A DNA stretch of 16,908 bases from CAYOLL01 sp964404765 [NCBI: uncultured Gemmatimonadota bacterium] (GCA_964404765.1 CAYOLL010000087.1:7394-24301), one strand, 5' to 3'. Positions 7,111 to 14,083 are shown, numbered from the stretch's first letter. Numbers and translations: made by a program. The notes: generated from the letters alone by a model not told the origin.

Positions 7111-8058
7111 ATGTTAATCGGGATTGACTTTGGCGGTACTAATATCAAATATGCTCTGGTGACCGAAGCCGGCGATGCGCGGGCGCTCAAAAGCACACCA
7201 ACCCTGGCCGAGCAAGGGCCGGATCGGGTGATTCAGCGCTTAACCGACTGTGTGGGCGAACTTCAAGCGGAAGCCAAAAGCATCGGCGAAACCATCCGCG
7301 GCATTGGCCTGGGCGTAGCCGGACCGTTGGATTTTGCCAGTGGGGTTGTTTCCGAAGCGCCGAACCTGCCCGGTTGGCGCAACATCCCGTTGCGGGATCG
7401 CCTTAGCGCTGCGGTCGGCCTGCCCGTGCAAGTGGACAACGATGCCAATGTGGCGGTCTACGGCGAATGGTGGCGCGGCGCAGGGCAAAACTCCAACAAT
7501 ATGGTGGGCATGACGCTGGGCACCGGCGTTGGCGGCGGGATCATTATCAACCGGCAGTTGTATCGCGGCAGCTTAGGCATGGCCGGCGAAATCGGCCACG
7601 TCAGCCTGGATCCCAACGGGCCGCAATGCGGTTGCGGCGGCAAAGGCTGCTTAGAAGCTTACGCCTCAGCCACGGCCATGGTGCGCCGCACCCGCAGTTT
7701 GATGGAAAGCGGCAAATCCACCCTGTTGACCGAATACGTTGCCGGCGATCTCAACCGACTGACGGCCAAACTTATTCACGACGCCTGCAAACAACAGGAT
7801 CGCCTGGCGGTTCAAGTGATGGGCGAAATGGCGTTTTATCTGGGCATCGGCGTGGTCAATCTGATCCACCTCTTTAATCCGGATGTCATTACCTTGTCCG
7901 GCGGGATGGCCCAGGCCGGCGAAGACTTGTTCGCTCCATTGCGGCGCGTGGTGGAAGAGCGAGCCTTTCAGCGACCCTATCAACATACGCGGATTGTGCA
8001 GGCCACGCTGGTCGATCGCGCCGGTGTCATCGGCGCGGCCAGATTGGCGCTGGATTAG
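7111..8058 (+). CDS. ROK-family sugar kinase, probably glucokinase
   Basis: This 315-residue cytoplasmic kinase phosphorylates a hexose with ATP. The N-terminal IGIDFGGTNIK (3-13) is the phosphate-binding loop, GLGVAGPLD (66-74) follows, Asp111 in VDNDANVA is the catalytic base, and LGTGVGGGIII (136-146) binds phosphate. The ROK zinc signature is complete: E160-IGH163, then C173-x-C175, C180 and E182 (CGCGGKGCLE). Residues SGGMAQAGEDL form the adenosine loop. These features best fit bacterial ROK glucokinases (GlcK type), but fructo-, manno- or N-acetylhexosamine kinase cannot be excluded. No DNA-binding domain is present, so it is not a NagC/XylR repressor. ATG 7111 was chosen because GAAAGGG (7098-7104) is 6 bases upstream and the ATP loop begins at residue 3; an in-frame ATG at 7066 would overlap the upstream gene and lacks a binding site. 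Confidence 0.93.
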   Translation: MLIGIDFGGTNIKYALVTEAGDARALKSTPTLAEQGPDRVIQRLTDCVGELQAEAKSIGETIRGIGLGVAGPLDFASGVVSEAPNLPGWRNIPLRDRLSAAVGLPVQVDNDANVAVYGEWWRGAGQNSNNMVGMTLGTGVGGGIIINRQLYRGSLGMAGEIGHVSLDPNGPQCGCGGKGCLEAYASATAMVRRTRSLMESGKSTLLTEYVAGDLNRLTAKLIHDACKQQDRLAVQVMGEMAFYLGIGVVNLIHLFNPDVITLSGGMAQAGEDLFAPLRRVVEERAFQRPYQHTRIVQATLVDRAGVIGAARLALD

Positions 8059-8133
8059 CCGCCACGCTACCAAGAAAAGCAAAAAATGTGTTGCGACAGT
8101 TAAACGGTAAGAAACAACAATGTTTTTCGATAA

Positions 8134-8170
8134 CCTTTGTGCCGTTGTGCCTTAGTGGCTGAACAGTTAC
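8134..8170 (-). repeat. Dispersed intergenic repeat copy (CCACGAA family, reverse orientation)
   Basis: On the minus strand this reads GTAACTGTTCAGCCACTAAG then GCACAACGGCACAAAGG, the same order of blocks as at 6434 and 13379-13417. A weak forward counterpart, GCCACGCTACCAAG, directly follows the kinase stop near 8060, suggesting a decayed inverted pair filling the gap 8059-8172. Confidence 0.55.
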
Positions 8171-8178
8171 AATTTTTA

Positions 8179-8207
8179 TTGACATTTATAGTGGAATATG
8201 GTAGACT
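8179..8207 (+). promoter_or_regulatory. Sigma70-type promoter for the outer-membrane barrel gene
   Basis: A perfect -35 box TTGACA (8179-8184) is followed after exactly 17 bases by TAGACT (8202-8207), which keeps the key first, second, fourth and last bases of the -10 box. Transcription would begin near 8214, leaving a leader of about 30 bases with AGGGAG (8231-8236) before the ATG at 8244. Confidence 0.65.
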
Positions 8208-8243
8208 CTAAAGCGTCATATTTCACCTTAAGGGAGAGCCATA

Positions 8244-10004
8244 ATGCGCCAATTTATAATGATTTACATTTTTAGTGAGTGCCTCTTTAGTTGGACGGCA
8301 GCGCCGACTTTTGCCCAGGGCAACGAAAAACCGCACTTTAGCGATTCCACCTACATCGCCACCCCACGCACCCGCGAGGAAAAAAACTCCTCGTTGGAGA
8401 TTGACGATCTGATTATCTACGGTGAGCGTAATACCGTCGATCCAAGCGAGAAAGAAACGACCTCGCCGCCGGACATTCTATCCGCCCCGCGCGGTCTGCA
8501 GACCTATCCCGACAAAGGCATTTTGTCCATTCAGGAAAGCATGGGCCGCAAGGCCGCGTCCATGCCGGATGAAGGCGACCAGCGCAAAATGCTGAATCGG
8601 GCTTCGCTGGAAGCCGGCACGTACGCCACTGTCCCATTCAGTTTTTTTCACGGCAATCAAAATGAGCGGCTGAACTACTACACCAATTTGCAGTTAGAGC
8701 GCTCTTCCGGGCACGTCAAAGATAAGGGTTATCAGCAGGCATTTTTGGAAGGCCGCCTGAACTATGCGTTAGATGACGCCAGCAGCGCTTCCCTCAGCGG
8801 CGCCCTTTTTTCCAAGTCATACAAACCTTATGGTCGCAGCGCCAATAAGGTGTTGGATCGAAACCGGCGCTTTCGCACCATGAACACCGATGTTAATGTC
8901 AATTGGGGCATGGCAAAGAAGCTTAATTTTACCGCCGGACTTTTTATTGATCGCTCCAATCTGATTGACCGCCAATTTGAAGACGACGAAAATTGGGAAC
9001 AATCGGAAATGAATTTCATCACTTCCATGGCCGCCAACGGTTTTATTCAAGAGCATCTTTTTAATGTGGATGCCGTTTTTGGCCGTAATTCCGCCGATTA
9101 TGAAAGTAACTATACCCTGGGCCTGAACTATTTTATGGTGCAACCGAAGTGGCTGTGGACGCCCTATCCTCACGTATCCGCGGTTATCGGCGGCACAATC
9201 CTCGGCTATGACAGCGATAAGTGGGGCGGCAATTCCCGGATATTGCCGTATCTAAAAGCCGCCTATTCATCACCGCAGAATATCGTTGTCTCAGGCACTT
9301 TTGGCTCGACCATAAAAGCGCATACCCTCAAAACCCTGTGGCAGGACAACCCATTTGTCGACAGCCTGACGACGGCGATTCCGGAGCTTCAGCCGTTCAA
9401 TTTTGAACTCTCGGCCGGCTATGAAACCACGTCTGCTTTTCAAGTGCGGGCCGGCTGGAATATCGCCGTGATCGAGAATTTTCCGATTTATAGCCCGAAA
9501 CGGTTAGATGATAATTTGGGCTTACCGACGGACCCGGCGGATGAAAAGCATACTTACGTCTGGCAGCCAACCACCATAGATCGCTATCTTGACATCAAAA
9601 ATATCACCCGTAATCAGATTTTTTTGGAAGGTACGCTTCGTCCGGTTTCGGCCCTGGATGTAAATATCACGCTGCTTATGCAATCCTTCAAGGACTACGT
9701 TGCCTATCAACCTGAAGCAACGATGTCCTTTGCGGTGAATTATCGCTCGAAACGCTATGTGAACGCGCTGTTCAGCCTGAACTATATCGGTGAGCGCTAT
9801 GTAGATTCCGCAAGGTCAATTGATGCCCAACCGGCCATTCTGGAAGGTTACCAAACAGTTAATCTGGACTTGTCAAGGCTGGTATACAAGAACATCACCG
9901 CATTGTTGAGACTCCACAATTTAGCCGATGCAACAACCGATTTGTGGCAAGATTATAGTCAGCCCGGGCGCATGATCTTGCTTGGGGCAATGGCGGAGTT
10001 TTAA
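8244..10004 (+). CDS. Outer-membrane TonB-receptor-like beta-barrel protein without plug domain
   Basis: This 586-residue protein has a signal peptide (hydrophobic core, cleavage near TFAQ, residue ~25), a ~95-residue polar linker containing EIDDLIIYGERN, then about 450 residues of alternating aromatic/polar stretches typical of transmembrane beta strands (for example YTNLQLERSSG, LNYALDDASSASLSGALF, VNALFSLNYIGERYVD). It ends GRMILLGAMAEF with a terminal aromatic residue, the outer-membrane insertion signal recognised by BAM. TonB-dependent receptors are usually 650-1000 residues and contain a ~120-residue plug; no plug motifs are seen here, so it may be a porin-like relative of the receptor barrel. 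The substrate is unknown. AGGGAG 7 bases before ATG 8244 supports the start, and a good promoter lies just upstream. It appears to be a single-gene unit, ending at a perfect hairpin (10016-10048). Confidence 0.75.
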   Translation: MRQFIMIYIFSECLFSWTAAPTFAQGNEKPHFSDSTYIATPRTREEKNSSLEIDDLIIYGERNTVDPSEKETTSPPDILSAPRGLQTYPDKGILSIQESMGRKAASMPDEGDQRKMLNRASLEAGTYATVPFSFFHGNQNERLNYYTNLQLERSSGHVKDKGYQQAFLEGRLNYALDDASSASLSGALFSKSYKPYGRSANKVLDRNRRFRTMNTDVNVNWGMAKKLNFTAGLFIDRSNLIDRQFEDDENWEQSEMNFITSMAANGFIQEHLFNVDAVFGRNSADYESNYTLGLNYFMVQPKWLWTPYPHVSAVIGGTILGYDSDKWGGNSRILPYLKAAYSSPQNIVVSGTFGSTIKAHTLKTLWQDNPFVDSLTTAIPELQPFNFELSAGYETTSAFQVRAGWNIAVIENFPIYSPKRLDDNLGLPTDPADEKHTYVWQPTTIDRYLDIKNITRNQIFLEGTLRPVSALDVNITLLMQSFKDYVAYQPEATMSFAVNYRSKRYVNALFSLNYIGERYVDSARSIDAQPAILEGYQTVNLDLSRLVYKNITALLRLHNLADATTDLWQDYSQPGRMILLGAMAEF

Positions 10005-10015
10005 GGATATTGTTT

Positions 10016-10048
10016 AGATATGACATTTCTTAAGGAAATGTCATATCT
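10016..10048. other. Perfect 14-bp palindrome after the barrel gene
   Basis: AGATATGACATTTC (10016-10029) and GAAATGTCATATCT (10035-10048) are exact inverted copies separated by TTAAG. It lies 12 bases after the stop codon. There is no downstream T-run, so a classical terminator is not supported; mRNA 3'-end protection or a protein-binding palindrome are alternatives. Confidence 0.7.
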
Positions 10049-10063
10049 TCAACCTTTAGAACA

Positions 10064-10142
10064 CTGTCATGCCGGAATGCTTTTATCCGGCATCTTGTTT
10101 GCCTGTAAGAGGATTTCGGCCAAAAACACGCCGGAATGACAG
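10064..10142. repeat. REP-like foldback element
   Basis: The ends CTGTCATGCCGG (10064-10075) and CCGGAATGACAG (10131-10142) are near-perfect inverted repeats. Inside lie two hairpins: ATGCCGGA/TCCGGCAT (10069-10076 with 10086-10093), and TTCGGC paired with GCCGGAA (about 10115-10135) with one bulge. The layout, two hairpins competing with one outer stem, is typical of REP/BIME or small MITE-like intergenic repeats carrying the GTCATNCCGG sequence. No gene lies inside it. Confidence 0.65.
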
Positions 10143-10242
10143 CGCAAAAAGTGCTTTAGAGGTCTTTGACTATTACACTAAATGATCACATACGACTAAT
10201 TCGCTTTGTTTCGAGGATCAATTTCGAGAAATCGAGGAAAAA

Positions 10243-10758
10243 ATGGCGGTCAAAGATTATTTTGATGAATATCCGATGGAATTTGTCGGGCCAAAAGTTG
10301 GCGTCATTGCCACCTACATTCTGATTTGTCTTTTTGCCATCGGCAATGCCTTCAACGGCTGGGTGGCGTTTATGTACTTGCTGGTTTTTTTGGGCGCTAT
10401 CTATGGCGGATTTGCCCGGGTGGCCTGTCCGTCCTGCTTCTACTTTGGCAAGCGGTGCAGCACCGGCACAGGTTTGGTTGCCGCCCGGCTCTATAAAAAG
10501 GGCAACAGCAAAAACTTTGAAGCGGACTATAAAAAAGGCGCAATCATTGCCTACACCGTCTATCTCCTACCCATTCTGTTCGGTTTTATCGGGCTCATTA
10601 CATCCGGCACATTTTTGGCGCAGCTTATCCTGTTAGTGCTCATGTTAGCGGTTTTGATGCTGGTTTTTGTCCTTCATCGCAAGCAAGCCTGTCATAACTG
10701 CTACAACAAATCCTTTTGTCCGGCCGGCCCCGGTTCCGGACCAATCGACATCGCCTGA
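10243..10758 (+). CDS. Four-helix membrane protein with two cysteine triads, unknown function
   Basis: I do not recognise a named family for this 171-residue inner-membrane protein. Four hydrophobic segments are evident at about 17-35, 38-57, 99-120 and 122-144. Two cysteine clusters lie at the membrane edge: C62-PS-C65-x6-C72 after helix 2 and C150-HN-C153-x5-C159 after helix 4. With an even number of helices between the clusters both fall on the same membrane side, so six thiols could together bind a metal or Fe-S centre or form disulfides; this is inference. The loop 73-98 is basic (RLYKKGNSKNFEADYKK), suggesting the cytoplasmic face. GAGGA (10234-10238) precedes ATG 10243. The gene is followed by its own terminator, so it is probably transcribed separately from the regulator downstream. 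Confidence 0.8.
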   Translation: MAVKDYFDEYPMEFVGPKVGVIATYILICLFAIGNAFNGWVAFMYLLVFLGAIYGGFARVACPSCFYFGKRCSTGTGLVAARLYKKGNSKNFEADYKKGAIIAYTVYLLPILFGFIGLITSGTFLAQLILLVLMLAVLMLVFVLHRKQACHNCYNKSFCPAGPGSGPIDIA

Positions 10759-10778
10759 CGGGCAAACGCATTTTTTTG

Positions 10779-10807
10779 TTGACAACCATCGCTTAATCCT
10801 TTATAAA
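10779..10807 (+). promoter_or_regulatory. Strong sigma70-type promoter for the NtrC-like regulator
   Basis: TTGACA (10779-10784, perfect) is followed after exactly 17 bases by TATAAA (10802-10807, five of six). The expected start is near 10814, about 45 bases before the regulator ATG at 10859. The -10 box overlaps the first bases of the terminator's 5' arm. Confidence 0.75.
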
Positions 10808-10839
10808 GGTGTTCATCATTTTAGACGAACACCTTTTTT
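10805..10839 (+). terminator. Intrinsic terminator overlapping a promoter
   Basis: AAAGGTGTTC (10805-10814) pairs with GAACACCTTT (10827-10836) around a 12-base loop, and a T-run continues to 10839. This is a classical terminator for the membrane protein transcript. RNA starting at the overlapping promoter (near 10814) would lack the 5' arm and so should not be terminated by it. The GTGTTC/GAACAC repeat could alternatively be an operator. Confidence 0.8.
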
Positions 10840-10858
10840 GTTTAATTGAGAATCGCAC

Positions 10859-12286
10859 ATGTCAAAAACATTTACTATCTTGGTTATCGAAAACGACGCG
10901 GCAGCACTGCAAGAACTGTCCAACCAACTTAAAGCGTGGGATTACAATGTCCTGGCTTTTCGCCATCCAACCGAAGTTGATCAGCTTCTCAGCCGCTTTG
11001 AAATTCATCTTGTCCTGGCTAATTTGGAACTGCCCGACACCGACGGCCTGACTTTTCTGCAACAAGTCAAGAAAACATTGCCGGGAATACCCCAGATTCT
11101 GACGGCCAATCAGCCCGATAAATATAGCGCCATACGGGCCATTAATACGGTTGGTGTGTTTGCATTGCTGGAAAAGCCTCTGCGTGACGACGACCTGCGC
11201 CTGGCCATTCGCAGCGCGCTGGAAGGCCAATCGCAACTGGCACAGGCATACACCAAGATCGCCGTTTTAGAAGATCGCAATGCCGCGCTAACCCAGCAAA
11301 ATAAAGAATTGGCGTTGCAAAATATTGAGATGATTCAGTTTATTCAAAAACAAGCGGAACGTGTCCCAAACATTGTCGGCAGTCAATCCAGGGTCATACA
11401 ACACCTGCGCGCCCAATTAGACGCCATCAGTAAAATCGAAGGGCCGGTTTTGATCAGCGGGGAGCGCGGTGTGGGTAAGGAACAGGCGGCGCGTGCGATC
11501 TACCAAAACAGCCTGCGCCAGCGACAAAGTTTCTTCGTGCTTGATTGCGCGTATGTACCGGAAGCCGCCCTGAACGCCGAGTTGTTTGACGGTAAAAGTG
11601 GCGGCAAGCCCCTGCTGGAATCCGCCCATCGCGGCACCATCCTGCTCAAAAATGTCGATGCCCTGACCCCTGTCTGCCAAAAAAGGCTGTTGCATTTCAT
11701 CAAAACACGCCAATTGCCAAAAACCGGCACGCCATTCGATATTGAATATAATGTGCGCTTTTTGACCACGACCGCTAAAAATTTGCGCGAAGCCGTTCAA
11801 GCCGGGCAATTTGATGAGGCTTTGTTTTTTGAGCTGACATTAATTCCGTTAAACATACCGCCTTTACGGGAGCGGAGCGAAGATATTCCGGAGCTGGTCG
11901 CCCATTTTGTCAGCGCTTTTAATCAGAAATATGACAAAAAGATTCTGCAAGTTGAAGCGCCGCTTCTGGCGCAATGGCAAAGACAGCTCTGGCCCGGCAA
12001 TGTGCGCGAACTGGAGCATCTGGTCTACCAAATGTGCCTGACCACCACTGCAGACCGGCTGCGGCTGGCCGATTTACCGGCCGATGCTTCACCGCGTCAG
12101 GCACGGGTTAAAGAGATTGCAAAAAATGAAGACCTGGCGGCATTTAAGCCATTGGCCGAATACGAGCGGGAGTACTTACAACACGTGGTAGATGCCTGTG
12201 GCGGTAATCGCTCCAAAGCTGCCAGAATTCTGGGCATTAAGCGCACAACGCTGCTTTTCCGTTTAGATAAATTGGGCGTGGTTTGA
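10859..12286 (+). CDS. Degenerate NtrC-family regulator (REC-AAA+-Fis HTH), probably sigma54-independent
   Basis: This 475-residue protein has the NtrC layout: receiver domain (~5-120), a coiled-coil linker (~125-165), an AAA+ domain (~172-410) and a Fis-type helix-turn-helix (~433-475, GGNRSKAARILGIKRTTLLF). Key residues are altered. The receiver phospho-acceptor Asp is Asn55 (VLANLELPDTDG) and the acidic pair is Glu11-Asn12, though Thr82 and Lys106 remain. Walker A is kept as GERGVGKE (201-208). The Walker B Asp-Glu are Lys264-Asn265 (ILLKNVDAL), and the GAFTGA loop that contacts sigma54 is absent: ELF (241-243) runs straight to GGKPLLESAHRGT. The arginine-finger region PPLRERSEDI and WPGNVRELEHLV are conserved. 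It therefore probably binds DNA but neither takes up phosphate nor remodels sigma54 holoenzyme. A DUF2085 gene begins 2 bases after its stop. Confidence 0.9.
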   Translation: MSKTFTILVIENDAAALQELSNQLKAWDYNVLAFRHPTEVDQLLSRFEIHLVLANLELPDTDGLTFLQQVKKTLPGIPQILTANQPDKYSAIRAINTVGVFALLEKPLRDDDLRLAIRSALEGQSQLAQAYTKIAVLEDRNAALTQQNKELALQNIEMIQFIQKQAERVPNIVGSQSRVIQHLRAQLDAISKIEGPVLISGERGVGKEQAARAIYQNSLRQRQSFFVLDCAYVPEAALNAELFDGKSGGKPLLESAHRGTILLKNVDALTPVCQKRLLHFIKTRQLPKTGTPFDIEYNVRFLTTTAKNLREAVQAGQFDEALFFELTLIPLNIPPLRERSEDIPELVAHFVSAFNQKYDKKILQVEAPLLAQWQRQLWPGNVRELEHLVYQMCLTTTADRLRLADLPADASPRQARVKEIAKNEDLAAFKPLAEYEREYLQHVVDACGGNRSKAARILGIKRTTLLFRLDKLGVV

Positions 12287-12288
12287 CC

Positions 12289-12957
12289 ATGTTATCCGCC
12301 GTGGCTGATTGGATCGGGCAGGCCGCCTGTCATCAGATTCCGACGCGCAGTTTTCATGTCAATGGGGAGCAGTTGAGCGTTTGTGGTCGTTGCGCCGGCT
12401 TATATTATGGCTTTATCGCCGGGTATTTGCAGCTATTTTTGCGGGGTAAGATATGGGCAACGGCGGCCCCAACCGGCACGGATCAGTTTCTGCTGTTTAT
12501 TTTTTTGGCTTTTATGCCGATTGACGCAGTTTTAATCAACAAAATCTTCAATATCGACTCCGGTAATGTACTCCGTTATAGTGTTGGTGTCTTGTTCGGT
12601 TTGCCGCTGCCCTTTTTTTTACAGCCTTTGGTAGCCAATCGACTGAACCCGTCATCAATGCGCCCCAGCTTTTCCGGACGGGTTGACCGCCTGCTTATGC
12701 TGACCATCCTTAGCGTTATGACGTTTCTTTTTCTTCCGACAAATAGCCTGCTGCCTTTTGGGTTTTATCAACTTTTGATTGTCATCGGCAGTCTGCTTTT
12801 TTTAGTAGCGCTTAACGGACTGACTGCTCTATATTTGATTAGTCCGACGTTGCCGTTACAGAGCGCAACTTCCCGACTTGGACTTGCTATTGTTTGCCTT
12901 GCGCTATCCTTTGCAGAAATTGAATTTGCGCATGTGCTCAAGCAGTGGCTGCTCTAA
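12289..12957 (+). CDS. DUF2085 family membrane protein
   Basis: This 222-residue protein carries the DUF2085 signature near its N-terminus: CHQIPTRSF (14-22) followed by VCGRCAGLYYG, with Cys14, His15, Cys32 and Cys35 as a likely metal-binding set. Several hydrophobic segments follow (about 38-52, 65-85, 95-115, 130-150, 160-185, 195-215), so it is a polytopic inner-membrane protein. The function of the family is not known to me. ATG 12289 lies 2 bases after the regulator's TGA; an in-frame TTG at 12283 would instead overlap it. No clear Shine-Dalgarno is seen, so translation is probably coupled to the regulator. Its stop codon is directly followed by a repeat of the CCACGAA family. Confidence 0.85.
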   Translation: MLSAVADWIGQAACHQIPTRSFHVNGEQLSVCGRCAGLYYGFIAGYLQLFLRGKIWATAAPTGTDQFLLFIFLAFMPIDAVLINKIFNIDSGNVLRYSVGVLFGLPLPFFLQPLVANRLNPSSMRPSFSGRVDRLLMLTILSVMTFLFLPTNSLLPFGFYQLLIVIGSLLFLVALNGLTALYLISPTLPLQSATSRLGLAIVCLALSFAEIEFAHVLKQWLL

Positions 12958-12981
12958 CCTGAAGTGTTCACCACGAAATAT
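12958..12981 (+). repeat. Dispersed intergenic repeat copy (CCACGAA family)
   Basis: CCTGAAGTGTTCACCACGAA begins on the base immediately after the TAA of the DUF2085 gene. It matches the left ends at 13247 and 16749. A related piece, TGTAACTGCTCACCC, follows near 13006-13020. No matching right end was found before the next repeat. Confidence 0.6.
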
Positions 12982-13057
12982 AAAATACTCGAAAGGTTTA
13001 GGAACTGTAACTGCTCACCCGGGCCATAAAAAGTCGTAAAGGCCTCAAGTTAAAAAA

Positions 13058-13224
13058 TGGTTCTTGGTACAAGTTTGTGGAAAGCGACCGGGACCGTGGA
13101 TGTCGTTCAGTAGGAATCTTTTTTCAAACTTGCTAACAGCTTGATTTGAAAGCGGTTACTATCGGCTCACAAAGATTCTTTCAGAATGACAAGGTGCACT
13201 TCCACAAACTTGTTCCATGAGCCA
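13058..13224. repeat. 167-bp imperfect foldback element
   Basis: The outer arms 13058-13089 and 13193-13224 match as inverted copies at 25 of 32 bases, with an exact core ACAAGTTTGTGGAA. Inside, GTCGTTCAGTAGGAATCTTT (13102-13121) and AAAGATTCTTTCAGAATGAC (13171-13190) are a second inverted pair with about 16 of 20 matching. The whole element can fold into one long hairpin with a ~50-base loop. The size and lack of coding content fit a MITE-like or foldback intergenic repeat. Confidence 0.75.
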
Positions 13225-13246
13225 AAATCTTTGTTCGTGTCTTTAT

Positions 13247-13417
13247 CCTGAATTATTCATAAATTTTGCCACAAAGCCACTAAGACACCAAGAAATAAAG
13301 AGTTATAGGAATTGACCTCAAAAACTTAATTTTTGAAGAGGACTTGGAAATTGATCGCCCCATCCTGATTTAACAAGCCTTTGTGTCTTTGTGCCTTCGT
13401 GGCATGAATTATTCAGG
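13247..13417. repeat. 171-bp foldback element of the CCACGAA family
   Basis: The left end has CCTGAATTATTCAT (13247-13260) and, after 7 bases, GCCACAAAGCCACTAAGACA through 13292. The right end is the inverted counterpart: CTTTGTGTCTTTGTGCCTTC through 13403, then ATGAATTATTCAGG (13404-13417). The terminal 14 bases match at 13 of 14 and the 25-base inner blocks at about 20 of 25. The 86-base centre is AT-rich and non-coding. This is the most complete copy of the family in the window. Confidence 0.8.
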
Positions 13418-13516
13418 TTATAAATCTGCGTGAGACCTTGTTGGTTTCGGTGTGCCCGGTTAGCGTTTGGGTGCGAATCATTTCAATTTTAGTATAACAT
13501 ACCACAGGAGAATCAA

Positions 13517-14083
13517 GTGCGTCGATTTTATACTTTTCTAATTTTTAGCGGCCTTTTGCTACCGGTTAATCCGGCAAAAGCTGTTGATCTCAGGCTCGGT
13601 GTCTACGCCGGCATCTCCACCTATTCGCGGGATATGCTTCCCGGCCTCAGCAACATTAGCCAAGCGCCATCAACCGGTTTAGAGTTACAACTGCCGATTA
13701 CAGAGGCATTTGAGCTCGGTTTGCTGGGCAATTATACCCGAAAAACCTTAAAAGACCTTGATTCAAGTTTTGATCTGAAAGACCTGGGCGGCCAATTATC
13801 CATCCGCTACTGTTTTTATCGCCCGGAAAGTATGGAGCTGGTCAGTTATATTGGCGGCGCCGTCTCCCGGCACACTTTGACCTTGTCGGCAGAGGAGTAC
13901 CCCGAGGCGTTAGACGGCGTCTCCGTCAATGGATTCGCCGGTTTACTCGGTGTCCGTCTAAAACCTGCTTTTCTACCTACGCAGATTTTTTTCGAAGGCC
14001 GCTATGCGTCCTTCGAGCTCAAAAGTCGTACTCTGGGGATAAACACCCTGCAATTCGGCTTGATTTGGCGTCCCCGGTTATAA
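13517..14083 (+). CDS. Small outer-membrane beta-barrel protein
   Basis: This 188-residue protein begins with a signal peptide (MRRFYTFLIFSGLLLP, cleavage near AKA, residue 22). The mature ~166 residues alternate hydrophobic and polar positions, with glycine/aromatic-rich stretches such as LRLGVYAGISTYS, FELGLLGNYTRKT, GGQLSIRYCFYR and TLQFGLIW, as expected of an eight-stranded OmpX/OmpA-type barrel. No enzymatic motif is visible. GTG 13517 is used as start because CAGGAG (13505-13510) lies 6 bases upstream and the signal peptide begins there. The function is unknown; it stands alone, with 163 bases to the next gene. Confidence 0.8.
   Translation: MRRFYTFLIFSGLLLPVNPAKAVDLRLGVYAGISTYSRDMLPGLSNISQAPSTGLELQLPITEAFELGLLGNYTRKTLKDLDSSFDLKDLGGQLSIRYCFYRPESMELVSYIGGAVSRHTLTLSAEEYPEALDGVSVNGFAGLLGVRLKPAFLPTQIFFEGRYASFELKSRTLGINTLQFGLIWRPRL

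Larger units (their letters stand above)
12958..13516. other. 559-base gene-free gap filled with repeats
   Basis: No credible reading frame is present. The gap holds, in order, one single repeat copy at 12958, a foldback element at 13058-13224, a second foldback at 13247-13417, and about 100 bases leading to the outer-membrane barrel gene. A possible -10 box TATAAC (13493-13498) has no convincing -35 partner. Confidence 0.7.

Noticed and set aside
12283-12288. TTG start giving two extra residues to the DUF2085 protein
   Set aside because: ATG at 12289 is the more usual codon and leaves the signature intact; neither start has a clear ribosome binding site, so the choice is not firm.
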